Source of the DNA: Apostichopus californicus
Lineage: Eukaryota; Echinodermata; Holothuroidea; Aspidochirotida; Stichopodidae
Direction: 5' to 3'
Assembly: GCA_020650975.1 (NCBI GenBank)
Contig: JAIPMN010000132.1
Span: 1-51,838 of the forward strand
DNA length: 51,838 nucleotides
The notes below the pieces were generated by a model. The model had not been told where the DNA came from and did no database searches. It worked only from the letters and a program-made list of their open reading frames with translations. The stretch's first letter is position 1. Each line of letters starts with the position of its first letter. A program made the position numbers and the translations under genes. Of this stretch, positions 23,101-31,855 are shown piece by piece.

Positions 23101-24800
23101 GAGCATTCTTCCTCTTTCTAATATTCGAAAGGTTCTTGGCGTTTTCCTTCTTGTTAGTTGACTCTCGAGGCTTTCGTCAATCTGTGTAGCTTTAGTCATT
23201 CCTTTATTCAAGTAGTTTTTATGTTACTGTTTATCCCGTTAACTGATTCTGAGCCAGTTTTCAAACTCTTTAGAATTTAGAACCAAAAATGGAGATTTAA
23301 CTGTTGTTAAAATCTATGGTGTTACAGTGGAACCAGCACATTGGAAGTCATACAGAAATTGTACATTGCAATTTAGTTTATTACTCGACATTCAGTTTCA
23401 GTAATCAAGAGAAATATGTTGTATTTGAAGCAATGTTTGTCTGAATAAACAAAATTTTTAGGAGTGGTTATCATTATTAATTTATCTTTAATTAATCTTT
23501 GACTCCCCCCCAAAAATAAACCAACAAAAGGTAAATTCTGGTCTCAATGTGAGGAACAGCAATCCTAACTTAAACATCTCTCTAGTGTATTTGGTAAACT
23601 AATACTGCAAAACTAGAGTTTACTTGCAAAATTCATAGTATTTTATTATTTTTTATTAAGCATACCTACGTCGGTACAAGCTTCCATGAGTATTTTGCAA
23701 AAATTTCAGCCCAGACAGTGAGTCCTGATGAGAGGGATGGTCATGCTAGCTACAGAACTGTGGCCCAGGGGTCCATTAGGGGCCAGGATAATGTAGCGTA
23801 ATGAATGGTGTATTCTCATTTTTGTGATATACTTATTAAAGGGCAAAGAGGAGCGGGGTTGTCCCGGTGACGTAATTGTCCCCAGGACTTGACATGGGTC
23901 TCGACAACCTCTCAGCTGACCGTAGTGCTTTGGGCTCATATGAGATCTTGAATGTTCTTCAGATGAAGTGCTGTGTAGAGGGACATGAGAAAGTTTGATT
24001 CCATCAAGAATTCTACTAAAGCCTTCCAATTATGATGAAATGAATGAAAACCAACCTTTTTTTTCTTCTTTATAATAGATTTTCTAGTGTTAGACAAACT
24101 TTACAAACTGCATAATATCTTTGATAAAAGTGTTGTCGTTGTTAGAGGTTATAGTTTAGATAGTTTTTGTACTTTTCTCATGAATAGGTTTTGAAATGAA
24201 ATTTCCAATTTTGTTTTTGTAAAACATGATGAAAAGATGTATGTTTTGAACTTATTGTTTATAATTTGCAGACATTGTTAAGTCATTCTTTTGTTGTAAA
24301 TTTTGTTGTTGAGTTTAATAAGTCCGGCAATGCTCATTAGCACAAGAAGTAAGGAACCAATACCACAAAACAGCACATCTCTTGTCTTACATTAGATCTT
24401 GCATTAGATCTTTAATGTAGCATTCTTTCTTTTCGTATTTTTTGTTTTTAAATTTGTAATATAGAACTTGTACTATATTCGTATATTTATTTCCAATGAG
24501 ATATTTAGTCCTCTGCATGAAATATTATCATCTCTCCATATATATTTACCGACTCAGCAGGAGTCCGGAGGTGTATTTTAACTCATTTTAATTTTTTTTT
24601 TTTTCATTTCCAAGTGTCCTTTCATATATGTTCACATGTACAGTTGTATTTTTTGGCGATACGAAAACAAAACGTCATAAGTCACTATTTGTGGTAACTT
24701 TTCTCACTGAGTGTGTTATACTCCATTGCACAAACATGTATTATTTTTTTTGTAAAAAATTAGGATCAGAATGAGCTGATCTAATAGAAGATAAGCTTGC

Positions 24801-24880
24801 ACAGGGTGGTTGGATGTGGGGGGTCAGGGTGGTTGGAGGTGGGGGTCAGGGTGGGTTGAAATGAGGGGTTAGTATGGGTT
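24801..24880 (+). repeat. G-rich tandem repeat, potential G-quadruplex
   Basis: CAGGGTGGTTGGATGTGGGG is followed by a near copy (cagggtggttggaggtgggg) and a third decayed copy, giving many closely spaced G3+ runs on the plus strand. Confidence 0.6.
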
Positions 24881-26204
24881 GAGTGTTTTGTGGAACAGGA
24901 TATTGACGGAAATGCACAGTTCACTGTGTAATAACCAAAAATATGTGATCGGGGTCCCTTTAGTTGATGATTGAAGCCAATCAGGTGTTTGTGTTACAGG
25001 GTTACTTGTCGGGCAAAGTTCCACCCCCCTGCCCCCACCCTAACAGCTTTTATCAGATGTTTGTCATAGCTTTCTTTGAGTAGGGACTCTTGTTCACCTT
25101 TTTTACTACACTATCCTGCAGGCAGGTTGAAGATATTGGTGGCTATTTCTAGTGAACTTAAATTGGTTCTTACCAATTGCAATATAGAGTTATGATATGA
25201 CTTTTTACATTGCATGTTGTTTAACTGGCAATCCATATTATTTCCCATCTAATCTACAAGAAGACCACTGACCGCAGGGTTTGAATGAATGGCATTCCCA
25301 AATAATGGTACAAACTGACTTGAATCATTATTGCTTCCAAAGTTAAACCATAAAAGAAATGTGCTAGAAATTACATATTTGTGTTAGTTTTGAATAATGA
25401 AGCATCAGACCTTGCGCTAAGTTTTTAATTAGACAACGAAAATTGTCTGAGTGACAGAAAATGACATAAAGGTTATGGGCGACCATTATTTGACTTTCTA
25501 GCATATTGAGGCCAATGCTGATCAGGCTTGTAGCTAGAAGCAGCTTTATAAAATTGTTAGCAATTGTGTGCTAGCTGAAGAAAGTGAGAGGGAGGGTAAC
25601 AGAATGGGAGAAATTTTCTTTCTCTTTTTTCAATCAGAAACAGCAATCTAGAAGTCAAATGATGGTGGTTTCAAACACAGCACCCCCCCCCACTCCCCCT
25701 ACACTTAGTAGGCCTATTAATGTCAGTGTTTCATAAATTTCCTGTAACATTATTTCATGTGCTTCACTGTAACAAGTATTATAAGTTAATGCCAAATTTT
25801 CTCATGTCCTAGGGCTAGCTGGCTGTTATGAACTGTAATATCACCTCTCACTGTTCATGCATCTTTGTCTGCAATCCTTGATCCATTCTGAAAGTATAAA
25901 TCTTGCATTAAGACAAAAAATTTCAGGTTATTGTTTTCAGCACCTTGATTTTGATCACAGTCAAGTATTAAGAGATGACCTCAGAGGTCATTGCACGTTT
26001 AGCAGTAATTTATTACGCATGGCATTTTAACACTATGGGTAATAGAGGAACGACTTGTAATGACATAAAATTACATTTTGATGAATAAAATGTTTTTTAG
26101 AAATAAATCATTTTCTTGTTTTTCTTTTAAATGTATCTTTGACAAGTTTTGGGTGTAATTCAGTGGGCCATAACTACTAGAAGATGCGGGCATGTTGGGG
26201 GTGA

Positions 26205-26530
26205 GGATGTGGCAGGCGCGTAGCCAAGGGGGGCGCGAAGGGGGCAGCCGCCCCCCCCCTTGAGCATATTTCTAAAAAAAAATTTTAATGTTTTTATGAT
26301 ATCGCTAGTAATTTCAAAAGAGAAAATGCTAAGATGCAACTTACAAGGCCTGGGAAGTGCCATTTCCAGCGATCTGGGAGGCATTTTCAGCCAAAATTTT
26401 CTTGTACGCTTCTCGCCAACCATGGTGGCGCTACGTTGCTAGTTTGCAGTGCCGTTTCTACGGCTCTGATAGTCTGCCTACATTTTCGCCCCTCCCATGG
26501 CAAATTCCTGGCTATGCGCCTGGGATGTGG
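26205..26530. repeat. 8-bp target site duplication GGATGTGG flanking the MITE
   Basis: Identical octamers immediately outside both inverted repeats, which fixes the element's boundaries. Confidence 0.88.
26213..26522. mobile_element. Non-autonomous hAT-type element (MITE), 310 bp, complete
   Basis: The left end CAGGCGCGTAGCCAAGG and the right end, read in reverse complement, CAGGCGCATAGCCAGGA form terminal inverted repeats with few mismatches. The element is flanked by GGATGTGG at 26205-26212 and GGATGTGG at 26523-26530, an identical 8-bp target duplication as made by hAT transposases. It has no transposase frame. A C9 block near the left end (26251-26259) is typical of such termini. Confidence 0.88.
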
Positions 26531-27135
26531 TTGGACGTCATGGGAGAGGCCAGCAAAGGTGTCTCTTTGCTAGTACTATATTCAAAGGAGAAGTGGTCAC
26601 TCTTCGCACTTCCTCAAATTACAAAATGACGACTTCTGAAAATTGATGCTGTACTTTTGCCTGCTCCCATTGAAAAATTCAGGGATTTCACTATAGGTAT
26701 CAGCTGGACCTGTCTTGCGTGTACTTGATGTGGTCAGAAAGGCTTTCTTTGAAGATGCAGTGCCACTATTATGGTAATTAGTTCCCCACCAAGGAGCAAA
26801 TTGACTATTAAATTGATGTTTTACTCAAGATCTGATATTGTGCATTCATAAACACATTGTGCATTCATATTATCCTAAACTCGGACGGAAACCGTGTTGT
26901 TAGAACTGAACTCCTTTTTCTTTCATCATTTTGGATGTTTGTCTATACAGTAAAATGGTCAGTCTCGATTTTCTGGTTCGTCGGTCCAGGGTTGTAATTT
27001 CAGCAGTCACCTGATGTGCATGTGATGAGATAGTCTGCGACTAGTCTACGCAAAGATCTCAAACATTTGGTCCACCTTCAACGAAGTTACTCGATAGCTT
27101 AATTAAGTTCGAAAAGGTTGTAGTGTTAGTTTACA

Positions 27136-27247
27136 ATGGCTCCTAAAACTTGTCTGAAGTTGATGGTAACATTTATGATTGTCATGTCAACATATGTTCA
27201 TGCATGTCAACCACCAGACTGCGAAAGAGTTGATTGTGGTAGTTGCG
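27136..27247 (+). CDS. Gene B exon 1: signal peptide and Cys cluster (residues 1-37)
   Basis: The ATG lies in TTTACAATGGCTCC. The exon encodes the signal peptide and the CQPPDCERVDCGSC start of the mature protein, and ends TGCG|gtatgt in phase 1. This short exon is not visible as a long open frame. Confidence 0.8.
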
Positions 27248-30200
27248 GTATGTTTTGTTTTGACTAAGGTTAGCCTAACTTGATGTTAGTAAAGTAGACC
27301 TAAGTTCAACTAAGTTAGCTTAGCCCTCGGCCTAAGTTAGTCACGAACGTTTGAACTTAAACAGATGAAGTGTAAGCTATACTTACTAACTTAGTAGTAA
27401 CAATTAACATTCACTATTTAAAGTCTCAATGTGTGTTGGCCAAAAAAAAACTTCTAACTTTCCAGCTTACAGCCCTAGAAGCTCAGTAAAAATGACACGG
27501 TTCTATGCAATTTTCATATTAATATTCATTATTTTTATTGAGTTATCTGTCGTTAGCTGAATAAAATTCGCCAGATTTTTTAATGAGTCTGTAGATTCTA
27601 CAAGCTTCAACCAAACTTTGCAAGTCCCGCCCAGCAGATCTCTCTGTTTTGGTAACGACCTTCAGGCCTATCTTACTTTCACTTTCATAACTAGCCTGTG
27701 TTGGGTCTCTCGAATAGTGGCTTTCTTACGGTCTTACCGATGTAGCTTGCAAAATTATGTCATTTCCTTCAAGTGCAATGAATAAACAGGTGTTTTCAGA
27801 TGTTTCCTCCGTGGAATTGGGTTAAAAAAAGTGGAAGATACGAGTAGTACATTTGTGTAATGAGCATGCTGATATGGGCGGTCGCAGTGATTTTACGGTA
27901 AATCATTCGCGCCATAAGGGCAACGGAAAATATATTTCTTTCTTTCAATTGCGACAGCTTTTTCTCCATGCATTAAACCCACCTGGTCAGAGTGCATTTA
28001 GAATAAGAAACATTGAATCTGCTTCGGAAGTTTGTTTTTCGAAATTCATCAGCAAACACGTATTGAGACTTTAAGCCTGAACAATAACATTAGTTTTGAG
28101 CCTGTTATTGTTAGCTTTAATTTTTGGGAATCTTCTAAAGGTGTAAAATTTTAACAATGCTGATTACTCAAGACTAGGATCACAAATATAGTTCGCTCTT
28201 CATCAGTGTTCAGATAGGACTTGATAAAACTTTGTTTACTTTCTATTCTTTACAGGTAATGCTTGTTGCTTGACAGAATTTCAGTTTGGTAAGTACTAAG
28301 TATTGCATACATGTATTGAATTAACTGTTGTAGGTGGGGACTGGCCTTATGCTTTCCATCATTTTGATATAAGACAGTCAAATTTATTAACAGTAACATC
28401 TTTGTATAAGTATCCAAGATTGAAATCCCATATAGAGCTGGAAACTTTAGGGGATGTAAAAATGAATAAATTTGAACTCACCCAATTAAGTTAATTAGCT
28501 GGCATAGGTCGAAACGAATATTAAAACTGGAGTATCCGTGAATAAAAATTATCACAGTCCCGAAATCTCCGTAGAAAGAATAAATGAAGATAAATCTCCT
28601 TAGATAAGAATAAATGTTAGATAAAAGTTCCGTAAAGATAAATCTCCATAGAAATAATAAAACGATGGATAAGAGTAATCCGAATGACAAAGCGAAACAG
28701 TGAAATTTACGGCTGAGCTGAGCGATCGTACCAACGTAGGTGTTAACTCAGTGCTAGCGAGGCGGCGAGTGTGGTGAAACATAAGGAACAAATAAACTAA
28801 ACGAAGAAAACGTTGCTTCTACGATTGTTCCACGTTGTTGCGACGATTAAACAAAGTTAACGTTTGTTTAGCGAATCTTGCTTCCGGAGAAACGTTGTAG
28901 CGACGATTCGGCCGAAAAATAGGGGGCGTAATAGCCGATGGCGAACCCGCTACAAAACATACTTTCAAATATTATTATATACACAGACAGTTGAGGTGAC
29001 ACTTGGTTTGCTTTAGACATTAATTAGTCAAAGAGTTAATTTAAATGCTTTTTGTTCTTTTGTACAATAGTTAGCCTGTAGAAATTTGACCGTATATTGA
29101 AACTGGTGTGGAATAAACTTACCTTGACATGGTGCATTCCACTACATTATTTTAATATTAAAATTAATTATTCCCAGAGGAAAAAATGTATTTCTGTACA
29201 ACAGTTTCATTTTTATGAAATTATCAGTACAGAAATATTGGTAGCTAAGCAAATATTCCAAATCTACAACTTTATAAAGGTAAATTAACGAGAAGATTAC
29301 AAAAGGAAAGTAAAGATTTGAAGAACATGGGTCCTGATGATATCATTGACCATCTACTGTGATCCACTTTCTGGACAAACCCAAGGTTTAACCAGTCAAA
29401 TATGTTACAGTCAATCAACCATACTTTGAGTCAGGGCCAAGATATTGAGATGCGGTGTTTGACCAAAAATGTGGAACATTTTATCCTTTCATAATTTACA
29501 TATAAGTGTTACTCTGTGTGACAATAGAATATATCCCATTCTTCCATAGTATCTCATACTAATGCTCCATTTTCACATCATTGCTGAATTCCTCCAAGAA
29601 TTTGCTACAAACTCATGTAAGCTCATATTTTAATGTTTAAATTCATATTTCACAGCCTCTAGCTCCAGTGAGACCATTTACAATACATTCGTGACCAGCC
29701 TGAAGGCAGGTAAGCGTTAACAGCATTTCAGGGGCAAATTCTGTCAGTGTTTAATAATGTTACAGTAGGGAGGGGGGGGGGGGGGTGGTTGATGCTGACA
29801 TCTTCAATCCTAGCAGATTTTCCAGAGGGCAGATTGAAGCAAAAGAAAGGGAAAACTTAAATATGTAGATAGAGAGGAGAGATTTGTTTATTGCAAATTT
29901 AAACATATGGATAGACATGAACTAAACAGTTAGGCATGGAAGTGAGAAGAGAGAAAGTTGGAAGAAGATACAGACGTTATACGTTTCCACCACATGAAAA
30001 AGCCATTTAGGGTGGAATTAATTGGAATGATGGATAAATAGTTATTACATTTCTGTCTTTTTTACAGGAGGGGCAGATGGACGATATACCTTCATTGGGG
30101 GAAGTGACCTAAGGAAGTATAATGTATCTGCAGACTTCATCTTGCAAGTAAGTATCATATCAAAGTCTGAAAATGAAAAAAAACTTGTGAAAAGAAATTG

Positions 30201-31733
30201 TGTAAGATATCTCCAGAATTAAATCTTAGATGAATTTCAAAGCCTTGCTGATAGCTTGGAGTCAGCAATGGTCAAAGTTGAAAAGAAAAAAAAATTGCAA
30301 TGTTTTCCATTTAGATATTCTTGTGTAAAACATTGCAAAAAGCATTTAAATGCTATAAGCCAGGTTATTGGATTTCTGGTTCAAACTTATCTGAAAGAGC
30401 AAAATGCTCTTAAGGGAGGGACGCAATCATATTATATAATGTTCTTTAAGAACACACAGATATGCAAAATCAACTCACTGGGAGGAATTTCATAAATTCA
30501 TATGGCAAGTCAGTTTCACAGTGTAAAATGTCATGTACACGAAATTTATGCGGTTGTAATTTAGGTCTTTCCCAATGTGGCAGGTATTAAATATGATATC
30601 TTTCTAAAACAATATGTGTAGTAAAATTTACTACTTGTTACGTAAAACTACTTTACTTGGTGAATCCATATATTCTCTCTTGCATTTCTGTGATACTTAA
30701 TCTAAGTAAAGTTCTCTCTTCTATGATAATACTTAGGGCTGGCACACAACCTTGGAGCATCACTACAACGACACCCTCGACTTCACCTTTTCAGTCGCTC
30801 CTTCTAAGGAAACGGTAGTGAGGGCATTCTCCATTTCACAGATAGCAGGAGCGTATTGTGATGCTGGGCAGAACTACAAGAACCTTGTTGGTCTTATAAA
30901 GGGATTGAGTGAGTATATTAAAATAGGATTGTAAATGGAAATATTTTAAAGCTTGTTGTTTGAGAAACATTGAGTTGGTAACCATACCGAAGGTATCTGT
31001 ATATGAAAGGTGTTATGTACATTGCTGTATAATTTCCTGTCGTGTTTCAATCCGTCCAAAAGCTGCGGTGGGTGTTATTGTGAGCTATCACATTCATTTG
31101 TCATATATACCATATTTTGACATTTGGAGTATCAGATGATCAAAGCTACTACCTGTTCAGATATAGCTGAAGTTATGTTTATAGTGTGATACTGTTGCTT
31201 TGACTTGTAAAGTTGGACTCTTGGAGCATCTAAAAGTTAGCAATCTCCAGAACTATCATGGCTCCAGGTAATCTAGCTTATGGGATGTGTCGTCACATTA
31301 TGTCAATTAGTTACTGCGTACTCTATCAGCATTAAAAGTATAAGTATTTTACACATCCTAGTTTTTTTCTCTGAGAAAATGTACAAGAGTGGCTTTATTT
31401 GTCGGAACCAAAACATTACTGTGATTTTAAATGTGCTCATGGTGATATACTACTTGTACATATCCTTCCAATACAGGAAATGACCCCAAATTAAGGTTCT
31501 TTGGATTGATGGATATGCTGCATTGCATTGTGGGATACCAGATAAAGATAGTTTGACATCAGTGCATGGTGAAAAGGGGGGAAGAAGGCAGGAGGGATGA
31601 CCCAGTTGATACTGCTATACTAGAACAAGAATAAATAAATAGCATAATAATAATATGTTATTCTTTTGTTTCTCCATCCCATACAGAGGAAGATTTCAAA
31701 GAAGAGGCGGTGCTGGGATGTCCAATGCCGTAA
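27136..31733 (+). CDS. Gene B: small secreted cysteine-bearing protein of unknown function, six coding exons
   Basis: Joining 27136-27247, 28256-28288, 29656-29709, 30068-30147, 30737-30908 and 31687-31733 gives 165 codons plus TAA with consistent phases (1, 1, 1, 0, 1). Residues 1-23 are a signal peptide with a hydrophobic core (LMVTFMIVMSTYV) and a good cleavage site after VHA. The mature protein starts with a Cys cluster (C24, C29, C34, C37, C41, C42) and has two further Cys (C134, C162), eight in all. Sequons occur at N85 (NVS) and N104 (NDT). The body alternates predicted strand and helix, and ends in an AFSISQIAGAYCD segment, then GQNYKNLVGLIKGL, a likely C-terminal helix. No membrane segment after the signal is seen, so a secreted or luminal protein is likely. 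I do not recognise the family; a remote likeness to helix-grip or DUF1499-type proteins is discussed in the findings. Confidence 0.8.
27248..28255 (+). other. Gene B intron 1
   Basis: About 1 kb from gtatgt to tttacag, AT-rich. Nothing else is recognised. Confidence 0.65.
28256..28288 (+). CDS. Gene B exon 2: 33-bp microexon (residues 38-48)
   Basis: Flanked by tctttacag and gtaagt, it encodes GNACCLTEFQF, continuing the Cys cluster. Phase 1 on both sides, so skipping would preserve the frame but remove the CC pair. Confidence 0.72.
28289..29655 (+). other. Gene B intron 2
   Basis: It holds the CpG-rich segment at 28500-28965; the rest is AT-rich with no exon-like feature. Confidence 0.6.
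28500..28965. mobile_element. CpG-rich segment of probable mobile origin
   Basis: CpG density is far above the surroundings (gtcgaaacg, cgattcggccg, gcgacgatt twice, cgaggcggcgag). The motif AAGATAAATCTCC recurs (28588 and 28637). An AATAAA lies near 28793 and a TGGCGAACCCGC stretch resembling a primer-binding start lies near the end. A solo LTR or other retroelement piece is one reading; no terminal repeats are proven. Confidence 0.3.
29656..29709 (+). CDS. Gene B exon 3 (residues 49-66)
   Basis: A 54-bp phase 1-1 exon between tttcacag and gtaagc. It encodes ASSSSETIYNTFVTSLKA, a likely amphipathic helix. Confidence 0.75.
29710..30067 (+). other. Gene B intron 3
   Basis: About 360 bp with a G14 run at 29772-29785. 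Nothing else is recognised. Confidence 0.65.
30068..30147 (+). CDS. Gene B exon 4 (residues 67-93)
   Basis: Between ttttacag and gtaagt, ending in phase 0. It encodes GGADGRYTFIGGSDLRKYN and onward, with the NVS sequon. Confidence 0.8.
30148..30736 (+). other. Gene B intron 4
   Basis: About 590 bp, AT-rich. An open frame of 79 codons inside it has no features of a real exon. Confidence 0.65.
30737..30908 (+). CDS. Gene B exon 5 (residues 94-150), most distinctive segment
   Basis: Between atacttag and gtgagt. It encodes GWHTTLEHHYNDTLDFTF, a strand-like block, and the AFSISQIAGAYCDAGQNYKN motif; ends in phase 1. This is the largest exon and the best query for homologues. Confidence 0.82.
30909..31686 (+). 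other. Gene B intron 5
   Basis: About 780 bp, AT-rich, from gtgagt to ccatacag. Nothing else is recognised. Confidence 0.6.
31687..31733 (+). CDS. Gene B exon 6: last 15 residues and stop
   Basis: After catacag; the first two bases complete a Lys codon and the frame ends KEDFKEEAVLGCPMP with TAA at 31731-31733. A candidate polyadenylation signal AATAAA lies 117 bp after the stop at 31850-31855. Confidence 0.75.
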
Positions 31734-31849
31734 GAGGATGTTGGTTGATAGGACAAACAAGAATTTATCTCAGGAAAAACTACCCGCAATCAAGAGCAAT
31801 ATTGAAGGAAAGAAAATAATGATAAAAGATCGTAAGAGATTCACTGGCT

Positions 31850-31855
31850 AATAAA
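31850..31855 (+). terminator. Candidate polyadenylation signal of gene B
   Basis: AATAAA 117 bp after the gene B stop codon. It is the first canonical hexamer downstream of the stop, so a short 3' UTR is likely. Confidence 0.45.

Larger units (their letters stand above)
19647..27135. other. Intergenic region between genes A and B
   Basis: It starts with the degenerate repeat and likely 3' UTR of gene A (a candidate AATAAA is at 20460-20465). It also has a G13 run at 21573-21585, a repeated GACTCTCGAGGCTTTC (22916 and 23160), the G-rich repeat at 24801-24880 and the hAT-like MITE. No credible coding exon was found. Confidence 0.55.

Noticed and set aside
23706-24029. 107-codon minus-strand frame between genes A and B
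   Set aside because: No domain, signal or splice context; compatible with chance or a decayed repeat.
26260-26629. Overlapping open frames across the hAT-like MITE
   Set aside because: They run through the inverted repeats and target duplication, with no transposase motifs.
31666-31851. 61-codon frame over gene B exon 6
   Set aside because: It starts inside the intron before the acceptor; the spliced frame ends earlier at 31731-31733 and has phase agreement.
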